From Bacteroidia bacterium (GTDB lineage: Bacteria > Bacteroidota > Bacteroidia > CAIKAF01), in assembly GCA_016742095.1 (NCBI GenBank), contig JACVCJ010000012.1, forward strand, positions 1 through 64,000: a stretch of 64,000 nucleotides of DNA. The letters are read 5' to 3'. The notes beneath the pieces were generated by a model that saw nothing but the letters and a program-made list of their open reading frames with translations, did no database searches and was not told where the DNA came from. The first letter of the stretch is position 1. Every line of letters starts with the position of its first letter. Below, piece by piece: positions 53,062-61,157 of this stretch. Both the position numbers and the translations under genes were made by a program.

Positions 53062-55926
53062 ATGTTCTCCCTCAGCACCTTTATCACCCGTCCTATCTGT
53101 TATACGTATATCCTGCTCACAGGATTCGTTTTTTCACAAAATTTAACAGTTCGGGCGCAACTCACTGTAAATGAGTCGCAATCTGCGTCTCAGCTCGCTT
53201 CCCTGATCACCGGTACCGGTGTGGCCATCAGCAACGTAAGTGTAACCTGTGCCACTACCAACAACGGTCGCGGTTATGGTAGCTATAATGCGACTTCTTC
53301 CAATCTGAACATCACAGAAGGTCTTCTTTTAACCACGGGACGTGCTAATACGGCCATTGGTCCCAATAATTCCGGGAGTGCAGGTTCCTGGTCCGGTAAC
53401 AACGAGAACGCCACGCTGCCTTCTTCCTCCACCAAGACCCTGCTGCAGAACTATTCCGGCAAGACCGTGTACGAATTCTGCAAGTTCGAATTTGATATCG
53501 TTCCCCAGGGCGACAGTATCATTTTCGATTACGTATTTGCCAGCGAAGAGTACAACGAGTGGGTAGGTTCGAACTATAACGACATGTTCGGCTTCTTTAT
53601 TTCCGGTCCGGGCATCACCGGTGACGCCAATGCCGGCGGCCGCAAAAACCTGGCCAAGATCCCGAATACCAATACGCCCGTATCCATCAACACGGTAAAC
53701 AACGGTACCAATAATAACGGTCCCTGTAACAACTGCGGCTATTTCCAGAACAATTCCAACGGAACATCGGTACAGTATGACGGTTTTACCCGTAACCTGA
53801 AGGCCAAAAGTGCCGTACAGCCCTGTTCTACCTATCACCTGGAGCTGATCGTTGCCGACTGTGGCGACCGTAAGTACGACTCCGGCGTATTCATTGAAAA
53901 GATCCGCAGTAATGCCGTTACGGTTACCGGCGCTTCCATTGCGGGCATCGGTTACGACGCTGTCGAAGGCTGTAATGCCGGTGTCTTTACCTTTACACGC
54001 GGTACCGTTACCAATAAACCGCTTACGGTGAACTACTGGTTGTCGGGTACGGCGCTGAACGGTGTGGATTACCCGCTGGTAGGTTCCATCCTGCCTATTG
54101 TGCCGCGTACCATTACCATCCCGGCCAACCAGGCTTCGGCCACACTTACCATCAATGCCTATGCCGATGGTATTCCCGAACCTGCCGAAAATATCAACGT
54201 ATCGCTTTTCAATACATCCTGTCCGGCAGGTCCCGGTTCCCAGGTATCCATTAATGTACGTGATTCCATTTTCCCCACCCTGACCCCGGCCAGCGGGACC
54301 ATCTGCCAGGGTTCAACGGGTATACAGCTTACGGCCGGGAATGCATCCAACTATACCTGGGGGCCCGCAGCCGATGTAAGTTCCACTACAGGAACTACTG
54401 TAACGGCAAATCCATCCGTATCCAAAAATATTACCGTAACGGCCAACCTGGGTGGCTGTGCCGAATCGAAAAGCGCATACATCACCGTAAATCCGGCGCC
54501 TGCCGACCTGGTGCCGAACGCTTACCCGGCCGAAGCCTGCCTGGGCGGTACCGCACAGATACGCGTACCGGGTTCTGCAAACGGTGTGTCTTACCAGCTG
54601 CGCACTTCGCCTTCCAATGCCAACGTAGGTCCGGCAGTGAATGGCAACGGTGGTATGCTAAGCATGATGACCGGCAATATCTTTGCCGCACAGACCTTTA
54701 ACGTATATGCCACCAACACGGTCACGGGCTGCGCACGCCAGCTCAGTAACACGGTTACGGTCACCGTACCGGGAACGCCTTCACAGGTGGCCAATCATAA
54801 CGATGCCCGCGGCTGTTTTACATCGGGCTCCAACTGGGTCCATTTTACCCAGCCGGGTACCAACCGCATTATCGCTTCCATCAATCCCAACGGTCAGGAC
54901 CTGGGCTGGGTGGACGTACAGGAGTTCGTGAACGGTTCGCCGATCAATGTACCTGCCTGCGGCACCAATCCGGCCACGCAGCCGGAGTTCATCACTGCCG
55001 CCCTGGGTCGCCGCTGGGTGGTTGATCCGCAGACACAGCCTTCGGCCAACGTAAACATCCGTTTCTACATCAACAATACTGATTTTACTACGCTGCAGGC
55101 CGCTGCCGACGTAAACTCAAACCCCAACGATAACCTGAGCGGTATCGCTTCCCTGGGACTGAGCAAATACAGCGGCGCCAATGAGGACGGCGATTTTTCC
55201 AACAACTGCGGCAACGGTACCACACTGCTCTTCGGCCAGGCCCAGAACGGCACGGTATCTTCCCTTATCAATGGTTTCAACAGTGCCGGCCGTTATGTGG
55301 AATACGTGATCCCTTCCTTCTCCGAAATGTGGCTGCACGGCTTTAGTCCTTCGGCTCCCTCACCGCTCCCCATCGAACTGAAAAGCTTCGATGCCGTATG
55401 CGGGAACAACGGGGTAGAGGTACTGTGGACCACGGCTTCCGAAAGCAATAACGAATACTTTAGCATCGAGCGCAGCGCCGATATGAACGCCTGGGAAGAA
55501 ATAGCCCGGGTGGCCGGCGCCGGAAACAGCAACGGGGACCTTTCCTACAGCTATACCGATACGCGTCCGCTGGCCGGCGTGGCTTACTACCGCCTGAAAC
55601 AGACCGACTACAACGGCGATAACGAGATCTTTGCCCCGAAAAGCGTTTCCTGCACGGCAGGCGCCGAAAGTACCTGGTCGGTATACCCAAACCCGGTCAG
55701 CGATGTGTTCACGGTAAAGATCGCCAGCCTGAACGATATGGCCGGAGCCCGCATCCAGATGCTGGACATGAGCGGTAAGACGGTAAAAGAAAGCAATGTG
55801 AACATCTCCGAAGGAGAGAACTATATTCAGATGAACCGCGACGGCCTGGCTGCCGGTTCCTATATCATTCGCTTGATGCATAACTCCAACCAGGCGCTTT
55901 CGCCGCTGCGGGTTATCATCAGATAG
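53062..55926 (+). CDS. Choice-of-anchor L / Calx-beta-type surface protein with T9SS sorting domain
   Basis: A 954-residue secreted protein. The signal peptide is about 1-32. A choice-of-anchor L domain spans about 35-270 (FDIVPQGDSIIFDYVFASEEYNEWVGSNYNDMFGFFISG). A Calx-beta-like domain spans about 285-400 (LSGTALNGVDYPLVG). Ig-like and PKD-like segments lie at about 400-600, with paired Cys motifs. A type A T9SS signal ends it (WSVYPNPVSDVFTVKI...GSYIIRLMHNSNQALSPLRVIIR). It is probably an adhesin or matrix protein exposed on the cell surface. The start was moved to ATG 53062 because the frame's earlier codons overlap the promoter. Confidence 0.9.
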   Translation: MFSLSTFITRPICYTYILLTGFVFSQNLTVRAQLTVNESQSASQLASLITGTGVAISNVSVTCATTNNGRGYGSYNATSSNLNITEGLLLTTGRANTAIGPNNSGSAGSWSGNNENATLPSSSTKTLLQNYSGKTVYEFCKFEFDIVPQGDSIIFDYVFASEEYNEWVGSNYNDMFGFFISGPGITGDANAGGRKNLAKIPNTNTPVSINTVNNGTNNNGPCNNCGYFQNNSNGTSVQYDGFTRNLKAKSAVQPCSTYHLELIVADCGDRKYDSGVFIEKIRSNAVTVTGASIAGIGYDAVEGCNAGVFTFTRGTVTNKPLTVNYWLSGTALNGVDYPLVGSILPIVPRTITIPANQASATLTINAYADGIPEPAENINVSLFNTSCPAGPGSQVSINVRDSIFPTLTPASGTICQGSTGIQLTAGNASNYTWGPAADVSSTTGTTVTANPSVSKNITVTANLGGCAESKSAYITVNPAPADLVPNAYPAEACLGGTAQIRVPGSANGVSYQLRTSPSNANVGPAVNGNGGMLSMMTGNIFAAQTFNVYATNTVTGCARQLSNTVTVTVPGTPSQVANHNDARGCFTSGSNWVHFTQPGTNRIIASINPNGQDLGWVDVQEFVNGSPINVPACGTNPATQPEFITAALGRRWVVDPQTQPSANVNIRFYINNTDFTTLQAAADVNSNPNDNLSGIASLGLSKYSGANEDGDFSNNCGNGTTLLFGQAQNGTVSSLINGFNSAGRYVEYVIPSFSEMWLHGFSPSAPSPLPIELKSFDAVCGNNGVEVLWTTASESNNEYFSIERSADMNAWEEIARVAGAGNSNGDLSYSYTDTRPLAGVAYYRLKQTDYNGDNEIFAPKSVSCTAGAESTWSVYPNPVSDVFTVKIASLNDMAGARIQMLDMSGKTVKESNVNISEGENYIQMNRDGLAAGSYIIRLMHNSNQALSPLRVIIR

Positions 55927-55952
55927 CGCTCAACCTGTTATTTGGTGTGTTG

Positions 55953-55990
55953 TGGGGTGTGGATCTTTTTTCACATCCCACTCTTTTTTT
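55953..55990 (+). terminator. Terminator of T9SS adhesin gene
   Basis: TGGGGTGTG (55953-55961) pairs, with a G-T, with CACATCCCA (55972-55980), followed by a T-run. Confidence 0.8.
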
Positions 55991-56007
55991 AAGCCGGCGG
56001 CTTGGAA

Positions 56008-56069
56008 AAAAGCTGACAGCTAAGAGCTAAAAGCTAAAAGTGGGCATCTGCAAATAGCTATCAGCTGTA
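56008..56069. repeat. AGCTAAAAGCT-type degenerate simple repeats
   Basis: Several AGCT-centred units occur in tandem (AGCTGACAGCTAAGAGCTAA, then AGCTAAAAG, ATAGCTATCAGCTG). Similar degenerate repeats occur at 39898. No coding sense. Confidence 0.5.
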
Positions 56070-56100
56070 TTGTTTTTTCCCCGAAAAAACAGTATCTTTG
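56070..56100 (+). promoter_or_regulatory. Distal rplU promoter (P1)
   Basis: TTG (56070-56072), 20 bases, TATCTTTG (56093-56100). The dyad TTTTTTC-CCC-GAAAAAA lies inside the spacer. Confidence 0.65.
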
Positions 56101-56174
56101 CACCCTTATTAACCGGGCTCCCGGGAAGGATAAATTCAAATAAAACAATACGTTGATATTTTTTTAATAAGCGC

Positions 56175-56204
56175 TTGTTTATTTGTTTTTAATGCCTATC
56201 TTTG
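56175..56204 (+). promoter_or_regulatory. Proximal rplU promoter (P2)
   Basis: TTG (56175-56177), 19 bases, TATCTTTG (56197-56204), 26 bases before the rplU ATG. Confidence 0.7.
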
Positions 56205-56230
56205 CAGCCCATTTGAAAAAAATATTGCAC

Positions 56231-56542
56231 ATGTACGCAATTGTAGAAATAGCAGGTCAGCAGTTTAAAGTGAGTAAAGATCAGGAGATCTTTGTTCATC
56301 GTTTGGATACCGAAGCCGGTAAAACCGTTAGCTTTGAGAAAGTATTACTTATCGACAACGGCGGTAAGGTGAACGTAGGGGCCCCCGTGGTGTCGGGCGC
56401 TTCTGTAAACGCAACCGTGCTTGAGCATGTAAAAGGTGAAAAAGTTCTGGTGTTTAAAAAGAAACGTCGTAAGAGCTACCAGAAAATGAACGGTCACCGT
56501 CAGCAGTTCAGCAAAATTAAAATCGACAGCATCGCTGGATAA
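56231..56542 (+). CDS. rplU: 50S ribosomal protein L21
   Basis: A 103-residue L21 beginning [20 protein letters not shown], with the basic C-terminal block [25 protein letters not shown]. It binds 23S rRNA. The ATG at 56231 fits the family; an in-frame codon at 56183 precedes P2 and is rejected. Two tandem promoters lie upstream, as expected for a ribosomal gene, and rpmA follows 23 bp on. Confidence 0.97.
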   Translation: MYAIVEIAGQQFKVSKDQEIFVHRLDTEAGKTVSFEKVLLIDNGGKVNVGAPVVSGASVNATVLEHVKGEKVLVFKKKRRKSYQKMNGHRQQFSKIKIDSIAG

Positions 56543-56565
56543 TAACCTTTAAAAATTTATAAGCC

Positions 56566-56820
56566 ATGGCTCACAAGAAAGGTGTAGGTAGTTCCAAGAA
56601 CGGACGTGAATCACACAGCAAACGTTTAGGTGTGAAATTGTTTGGTGGTCAGCAGGCTATCGCCGGTAACATTATCGTGCGTCAGCGTGGAACCCGCTAC
56701 CATGCAGGTGAAAATGTTGGTATCGGTAAAGACCACACATTATTCGCACTGGCTGACGGTGTAGTTACCTTCAGTCGCAAGAAAGACAACAAGTCATTCG
56801 TTTCGGTACTTCCTGCTTAA
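56566..56820 (+). CDS. rpmA: 50S ribosomal protein L27
   Basis: An 84-residue L27: [51 protein letters not shown]. It supports the peptidyl-transferase centre and is in the standard rplU-rpmA pair. There is no N-terminal cleavage extension. Confidence 0.98.
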   Translation: MAHKKGVGSSKNGRESHSKRLGVKLFGGQQAIAGNIIVRQRGTRYHAGENVGIGKDHTLFALADGVVTFSRKKDNKSFVSVLPA

Positions 56821-56851
56821 TTACAGGCTAAGTCCGGCAACAAATATTTAT

Positions 56852-56896
56852 TCCGATTTGTTCAGGCATATGCCCGGATGGATCGGATTTTTTTTT
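56852..56896 (+). terminator. Terminator of rplU-rpmA
   Basis: TCCGAT (56852-56857)/ATCGGA (56882-56887) enclose GGCATATGCC, then a run of nine Ts. Confidence 0.7.
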
Positions 56897-56935
56897 GTAC
56901 ATAATCGAAACTGAAACCACTCAATCCATAAACCG

Positions 56936-58207
56936 ATGTTACAACCGCAATACATCCGCGAAAACAAAGAAGAGATCATAGCCCGCCTGACCAGGCGTAA
57001 CCTGGATGCTGCCGCGATCGCAGAGAACATCCTGCGCCTGGACGATGCCCGTAAAGAGGCTCAGATGAATTTTGACAATGCCCAGAGTGAACTGAACCGC
57101 CTTTCACGCGAGATCGGCGAACTGATGAAACAGGGCCGCAAGGATGAAGCAACGGCACAGCGCGAAAAGACCACGGCCATGAAAGAACAGATCAAAGGCC
57201 TGGAAGAAAATATGCGTTCTGCGGAAACCGCCCTGTTCGACCTGCTGGCTACCGTACCCAATGCCCCGCACGCTTCCGTGCCCGCGGGTAAAACACCGGA
57301 AGAGAACGAAGTGGTACGTACCGTAGGCGAATTCCCCGCCATGAGCGAAGATGCCCTGCCGCACTGGGAACTGGCCGCCAGATACAAACTCATCGACTTT
57401 GAACTGGGTGTGAAAGTGACCGGTGCCGGTTTCCCGTTCTACATAAATAAAGGAGCCCGCCTGCAGCGTGCGCTTATCAATTTTTTCCTGGATGCCGCCA
57501 CCAAAGCAGGCTATACCGAATACCAGGTGCCCCTGATGGTGAATGCCGACAGTGGTTTCGGTACCGGACAGCTGCCCGATAAGGACGGACAGATGTATTA
57601 CGTGACCGAGGATGAACTGTACCTGATACCGACGGCCGAAGTGCCGCTCACCAATATTTACCGCGACGTGATCCTGCAGGAGAGCGATCTGCCCGTGAAA
57701 ATGACGGGGTATACGCCCTGCTTCCGCCGGGAGGCCGGTTCTTACGGCAAGGACGTGCGCGGACTCAACCGCCTGCACCAGTTCGATAAAGTGGAGATCG
57801 TACAGGTGGCGCATCCTGATAAAAGCTATGAGATCCTCGAAGAAATGGTGAACCACGTAGGCGGCCTGCTGCAACAACTGGGTCTGCCCTACCGGCTGCT
57901 GAAACTCTGCGGTGGCGATATGGGCTTTGCATCTGCACTTACCTACGATTTCGAGACCTACAGCGCGGCCCAGAAACGCTGGCTGGAAGTAAGCTCTACC
58001 AGCTGTTTCGAAAGTTTCCAGGCCAACCGCCTGAAGCTGCGTTTTAAAGATGCCGACGGTAAGACCCGCCTGGCGCATACGCTCAACGGCAGCGCTTTAG
58101 CGCTACCCCGCATTGTGGCCACCCTGCTCGAGAATAACCAGACGCCCGAAGGTATCCGTATCCCGGAATGCCTGGTGCCGTACACCGGTTTCGACTGGAT
58201 CCGTTAA
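56936..58207 (+). CDS. serS: Seryl-tRNA synthetase
   Basis: A 423-residue class II synthetase. The N-terminal antiparallel coiled-coil arm (about 25-105) binds tRNA-Ser. Motif 2 is TPCFRREAGSYGKDVRGLNRLHQFDKVEIV and motif 3 is HTLNGSALALPRIVATLLENNQ. The start ATG at 56936 begins MLQPQYIRENKEEII. It is the usual length for bacterial SerRS, with no sign of damage. Confidence 0.98.
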   Translation: MLQPQYIRENKEEIIARLTRRNLDAAAIAENILRLDDARKEAQMNFDNAQSELNRLSREIGELMKQGRKDEATAQREKTTAMKEQIKGLEENMRSAETALFDLLATVPNAPHASVPAGKTPEENEVVRTVGEFPAMSEDALPHWELAARYKLIDFELGVKVTGAGFPFYINKGARLQRALINFFLDAATKAGYTEYQVPLMVNADSGFGTGQLPDKDGQMYYVTEDELYLIPTAEVPLTNIYRDVILQESDLPVKMTGYTPCFRREAGSYGKDVRGLNRLHQFDKVEIVQVAHPDKSYEILEEMVNHVGGLLQQLGLPYRLLKLCGGDMGFASALTYDFETYSAAQKRWLEVSSTSCFESFQANRLKLRFKDADGKTRLAHTLNGSALALPRIVATLLENNQTPEGIRIPECLVPYTGFDWIR

Positions 58208-58239
58208 AACAGAAAGAACGTATATCTATACATAGAGTG

Positions 58240-58264
58240 AGGCGGGTATATCCCGCCTTTTTTT
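58240..58264. terminator. Terminator after serS
   Basis: AGGCGGG (58240-58246)/CCCGCCT (58252-58258) with a 5-nt loop and a T-run. It lies between the convergent serS and AraC genes. Confidence 0.85.
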
Positions 58265-58282
58265 CGTCCGCTCATGCAGGGC

Positions 58283-59077
58283 TCAGTCGCCCTGTTTTTT
58301 CCGCAGGTCCGAGGGTCTCAGGTTCGTGAATTTGTAGAACGTATTGCTGAAACCGCCCAGGGTCTCGTAGCCCAGGGAAAATGCAATTTCGCTCAGGGTC
58401 TTGTTCGTCTTTAGTATCAGCTCGATGGCCTTTATGACCCGCAGCGTTTTAAGGTATTGCAGGAAGGAAATGTGCATATTCAGCTGAAAGAGACGCGAAA
58501 TGGAACGTTCGCTCATATTGAACTCGAGGCTTACATCGTACAGGGACAGGGGTTTGTCGATATGCTGGTCCAGGTAGCGTGTAATACGCAGGAGGCGCTC
58601 ATCTTCCGTTATGGGAAGCATCAGGGACAGGGGCTCCTGGCCGAAATCGGGCAGCAGGTCCTTTAACGTGACAAGGAATCCGAAATTCTTCTCTTTTTTA
58701 TCCACATGTCTGCCATCCCAGCGCTCGGAATAATTGATCATCTGTATCAGCAGTTCATTGGCGGGGTATATGCCCAGGCGGCTGTAAAAATCGTCTTTGA
58801 GATCATCGGCCGGATAAAAGAACAGGGAGCGCAGTACCGTGGCCGAGTGGCTCACCCGTAAAATATGAGGCACATTCCTGGGTATCCACAAATAATGGCG
58901 GGCAGGCACCACATAGGTCCTGCGGTCTATGGTCACATAGGCCACACCGCCTTCCACATAGCTCAACTGTCCTTTGGTATGCTGGTGCAGCGGTATATGC
59001 TTTTCCGATTTTTCGTGCATGACAAACACCGCATCGGGTCTTTTGTCGATCTCCGGTAATAAGGCTATTAATCCCAT
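58283..59077 (-). CDS. AraC-family transcriptional regulator
   Basis: A 264-residue regulator. The N-terminal cupin sensor (about 20-110; HIPLHQHTKGQLSYVEGGVAYVTID, LWIPRNVPHILRVS) is followed by a C-terminal double HTH (about 165-262; SLYDVSLEFNMSERSISRLFQ, TLSEIAFSLGYETLGGFSNTFYKFTNLRPSDLRK). The ATG at 59077 was chosen because 41 more open codons upstream have no domain character. It is divergent from a lipoprotein-efflux locus and probably its activator; see the repeats at 59127 and 59741. Its own -7 element overlaps a copy of the binding box. Confidence 0.93.
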   Translation of the reverse strand: MGLIALLPEIDKRPDAVFVMHEKSEKHIPLHQHTKGQLSYVEGGVAYVTIDRRTYVVPARHYLWIPRNVPHILRVSHSATVLRSLFFYPADDLKDDFYSRLGIYPANELLIQMINYSERWDGRHVDKKEKNFGFLVTLKDLLPDFGQEPLSLMLPITEDERLLRITRYLDQHIDKPLSLYDVSLEFNMSERSISRLFQLNMHISFLQYLKTLRVIKAIELILKTNKTLSEIAFSLGYETLGGFSNTFYKFTNLRPSDLRKKQGD

Positions 59078-59095
59078 TTCCCTGCAATAAGAATT

Positions 59096-59109
59096 CAAAT
59101 GTAAACAGA
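59096..59109 (-). promoter_or_regulatory. Promoter and regulator box of the AraC gene
   Basis: Minus-strand TACATTTG (plus CAAATGTA, 59096-59103) is overlapped by the box TCTGTTTACA (59109-59100), a near copy of the TCTGTTTATA in the two downstream operators. The overlap suggests autorepression. Confidence 0.6.
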
Positions 59110-59126
59110 AAAACAATACCTGTCCC

Positions 59127-59186
59127 GAATGAATAAATAGTTGTCTGTTTATATGAAAAGCAGCTTTTCCCGGCAGAATATATTTG
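59127..59186 (+). promoter_or_regulatory. Activator site 1 and -7 element of the lipoprotein gene
   Basis: A 27-bp box at 59127-59153 (ends TTGTCTGTTTATA) is 24/27 identical to that at 59741. The -7 element TATATTTG (59179-59186) starts 25 bases after the box. No TTTG -33 is seen, as at activator-dependent promoters. Confidence 0.75.
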
Positions 59187-59242
59187 CGGGGCTCCGGCAA
59201 CGCATGGCGGCGGGGCCTTTTACCTACAGAATTTTATACACT

Positions 59243-59680
59243 ATGTACAGGATAAAAAAGATAAGGTACGGACTGTTGCCGGGACTGCTGGCGGCAGCTT
59301 GTATGGCGGGAGCCTGCGGAAAGAAGAATGCCGTTTTTGTGATGAAGGCCGTTACACTCGATCTTTATATACAGAAGGATACACTGCCCGCGCAGGACCT
59401 GTTCATCCGCATCGTGGATACGGGCGATGCTTCCGTGCTGGCGCAAACGGATAAATATAAAAGCGGGCAGACGCTGCCGGCCACATTTAACCTGGAACCA
59501 CACCCGGAAATACAGCTCTACAGGCAGGACGATATATCGCTGCAGCTTTGGGGCGATTCGTCAGGTTACCTTGCTGCCCGGACCATCGACCTGAAGGAAT
59601 ATACGATACTGTTTCCCATAGATATTGAGGCGGGGAGCGATTCGGTACGTTTTTCCGTTAAGGGCTCCTGGAGAAAGTAG
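59243..59680 (+). CDS. Small lipoprotein of unknown function, AraC-linked
   Basis: A 145-residue lipoprotein (signal LLPGLLAAACMAGAC with lipobox AGAC) with a beta-rich mature domain and no recognised family. The ATG at 59243 was chosen to give a normal signal peptide; earlier in-frame ATGs at 59141, 59153 and 59204 lie in the operator or too near the predicted transcript start. Its promoter shares the AraC-type box with the TolC gene, so it is probably a partner of the export system. Confidence 0.75.
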   Translation: MYRIKKIRYGLLPGLLAAACMAGACGKKNAVFVMKAVTLDLYIQKDTLPAQDLFIRIVDTGDASVLAQTDKYKSGQTLPATFNLEPHPEIQLYRQDDISLQLWGDSSGYLAARTIDLKEYTILFPIDIEAGSDSVRFSVKGSWRK

Positions 59681-59740
59681 AATTTTTCATAGGAACAGGA
59701 CCTTATGCGCTATATGCGTATATGCATGAACGAATGGCCG

Positions 59741-59800
59741 GAATGAGTAAATTATTGTCTGTTTATACAAAATGGAGCTGGGTGTGAATGCATAAGTTTG
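59741..59800 (+). promoter_or_regulatory. Activator site 2 and -7 element of the TolC-HlyD-MFS operon
   Basis: The box at 59741-59767 repeats that at 59127. The -7 element TAAGTTTG (59793-59800) begins exactly 25 bases after it, the same spacing as at site 1. Confidence 0.75.
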
Positions 59801-59811
59801 CGCGGCAAAAA

Positions 59812-61152
59812 ATGAAGGAACGTATGCGTCAGGTTTTATGGGTGGTTCTTTTGGCCCTGTTTTGTCCGAAAGAAGTAAATGGCCGGAATGTAAATAAGAA
59901 CGCAGATACATTGCGGCTGTCCCTCGCCGGGGTATGGAAAATGGCCGAAGAACACAGCCGGGCATTAAAGATCAGCGATCAGGAAGTACGCATTAGCCAT
60001 GAGGAAGTAAAGGACCTGGTGATGGAACGTTTGCCCGAGATCGGACTTTCGGGCAGTTATGAGCGGGCCAGCAATATACCCATATACGATAAGGGCCTGC
60101 TGAAGGCGCCTTCCTATCACGAGGTGATCCGGAACCTGTACCGGCTGAGCGGCGATTTTTACTTCAATATTTACAACGGGAACAAGCTCAACCTGCACAT
60201 ACGGGAAGAAAAGACCCGGCACGAGATTGCGCTTATCCGGCGCGACGAAACGGCTTCGGGCATACGTTACCGGGCCGCCGCACTCTACCTGGAATTGCAG
60301 AAACTGTTCGTTTTCAGCGGCCTGATAACGCAGGACATTGCCGAAAAAGATAAGCAGCTGCAGGAGGTAAAGGCCTTTCGCAGGGAAGGAACGGCCCTGG
60401 GCAACGATGTACTGAAAGCCGAGTTCGATCTTTCGAACCGTAAATTACTGCAGGTGCAGATCGAGAACGATATACGCATCGCTACCCAGAAACTGAATAT
60501 CCTCATCGGCGAACCCGATGCCACGGTGCTGGTCCCCGATAAGATGGAGGATTCGCTGCAGGCGATGCCGGGCACCTACGAAGATTACCTGAAAGAGGCC
60601 TTCGAGCATTCGTTCTCCTACCATATCTCCGAACAGAAAGTACACCTGAGCGAATTGCACCTGAGACAGGTACGGGCCAATGTGCGCCCGAAAATAGGCC
60701 TCACGGGCGAGTTTTACTATATGAATCCGCAGATCTTCCTGTTCCCCTACAACCCATACTGGTATTCCCTGGGCCTGGCCGGGCTCAAGGCCTCGTTCCC
60801 GGTCTCGGCGCTGTACCATAACATTCACAAGCAAAGGGCCGCCCGCTTCGAGATCGAAAAGGAACATGAGGCGCACCGGGAAGAAGAGGACAATATACGC
60901 CAGCAGGTGAACGAGGTATACCTTACTTACCGGGAAGAACTGGTAGCCATCGAGGTGAGCCGGGTAAATGTAGCCCGGGCCGAAGAAAATGCCCGTATCA
61001 TGAAACAGAACTACTTTAACCAGACGGCCCTGATCACCGATCTTTTAGATGCCGACGTACAGGTACTGCAGGCCAGGTTCGAGCTGGCTTCAGCCAGGAT
61101 AGAGGCACAGAACCAGTATTATCTTTTACGCTACATAACCGGGAAACTTTAA
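59812..61152 (+). CDS. TolC-family outer-membrane efflux protein
   Basis: A 446-residue outer-membrane channel protein. The signal peptide is about 1-26, followed by two repeated helical-hairpin halves (for example LSLAGVWKMAEEHSRALKISDQEV near 40 and YEDYLKEAFEHSFSYHISEQKVHLSEL near 250). It ends with the typical FNQTALITDLLDADVQVLQARFELASARIEAQNQYYLLRYITGKL. It forms the exit duct for the HlyD/MFS pair just downstream. The start follows the promoter; the ATG at 59788 lies upstream of the -7 box, and 59824 is an alternative. Confidence 0.93.
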   Translation: MKERMRQVLWVVLLALFCPKEVNGRNVNKNADTLRLSLAGVWKMAEEHSRALKISDQEVRISHEEVKDLVMERLPEIGLSGSYERASNIPIYDKGLLKAPSYHEVIRNLYRLSGDFYFNIYNGNKLNLHIREEKTRHEIALIRRDETASGIRYRAAALYLELQKLFVFSGLITQDIAEKDKQLQEVKAFRREGTALGNDVLKAEFDLSNRKLLQVQIENDIRIATQKLNILIGEPDATVLVPDKMEDSLQAMPGTYEDYLKEAFEHSFSYHISEQKVHLSELHLRQVRANVRPKIGLTGEFYYMNPQIFLFPYNPYWYSLGLAGLKASFPVSALYHNIHKQRAARFEIEKEHEAHREEEDNIRQQVNEVYLTYREELVAIEVSRVNVARAEENARIMKQNYFNQTALITDLLDADVQVLQARFELASARIEAQNQYYLLRYITGKL

Positions 61153-61157
61153 GGACC

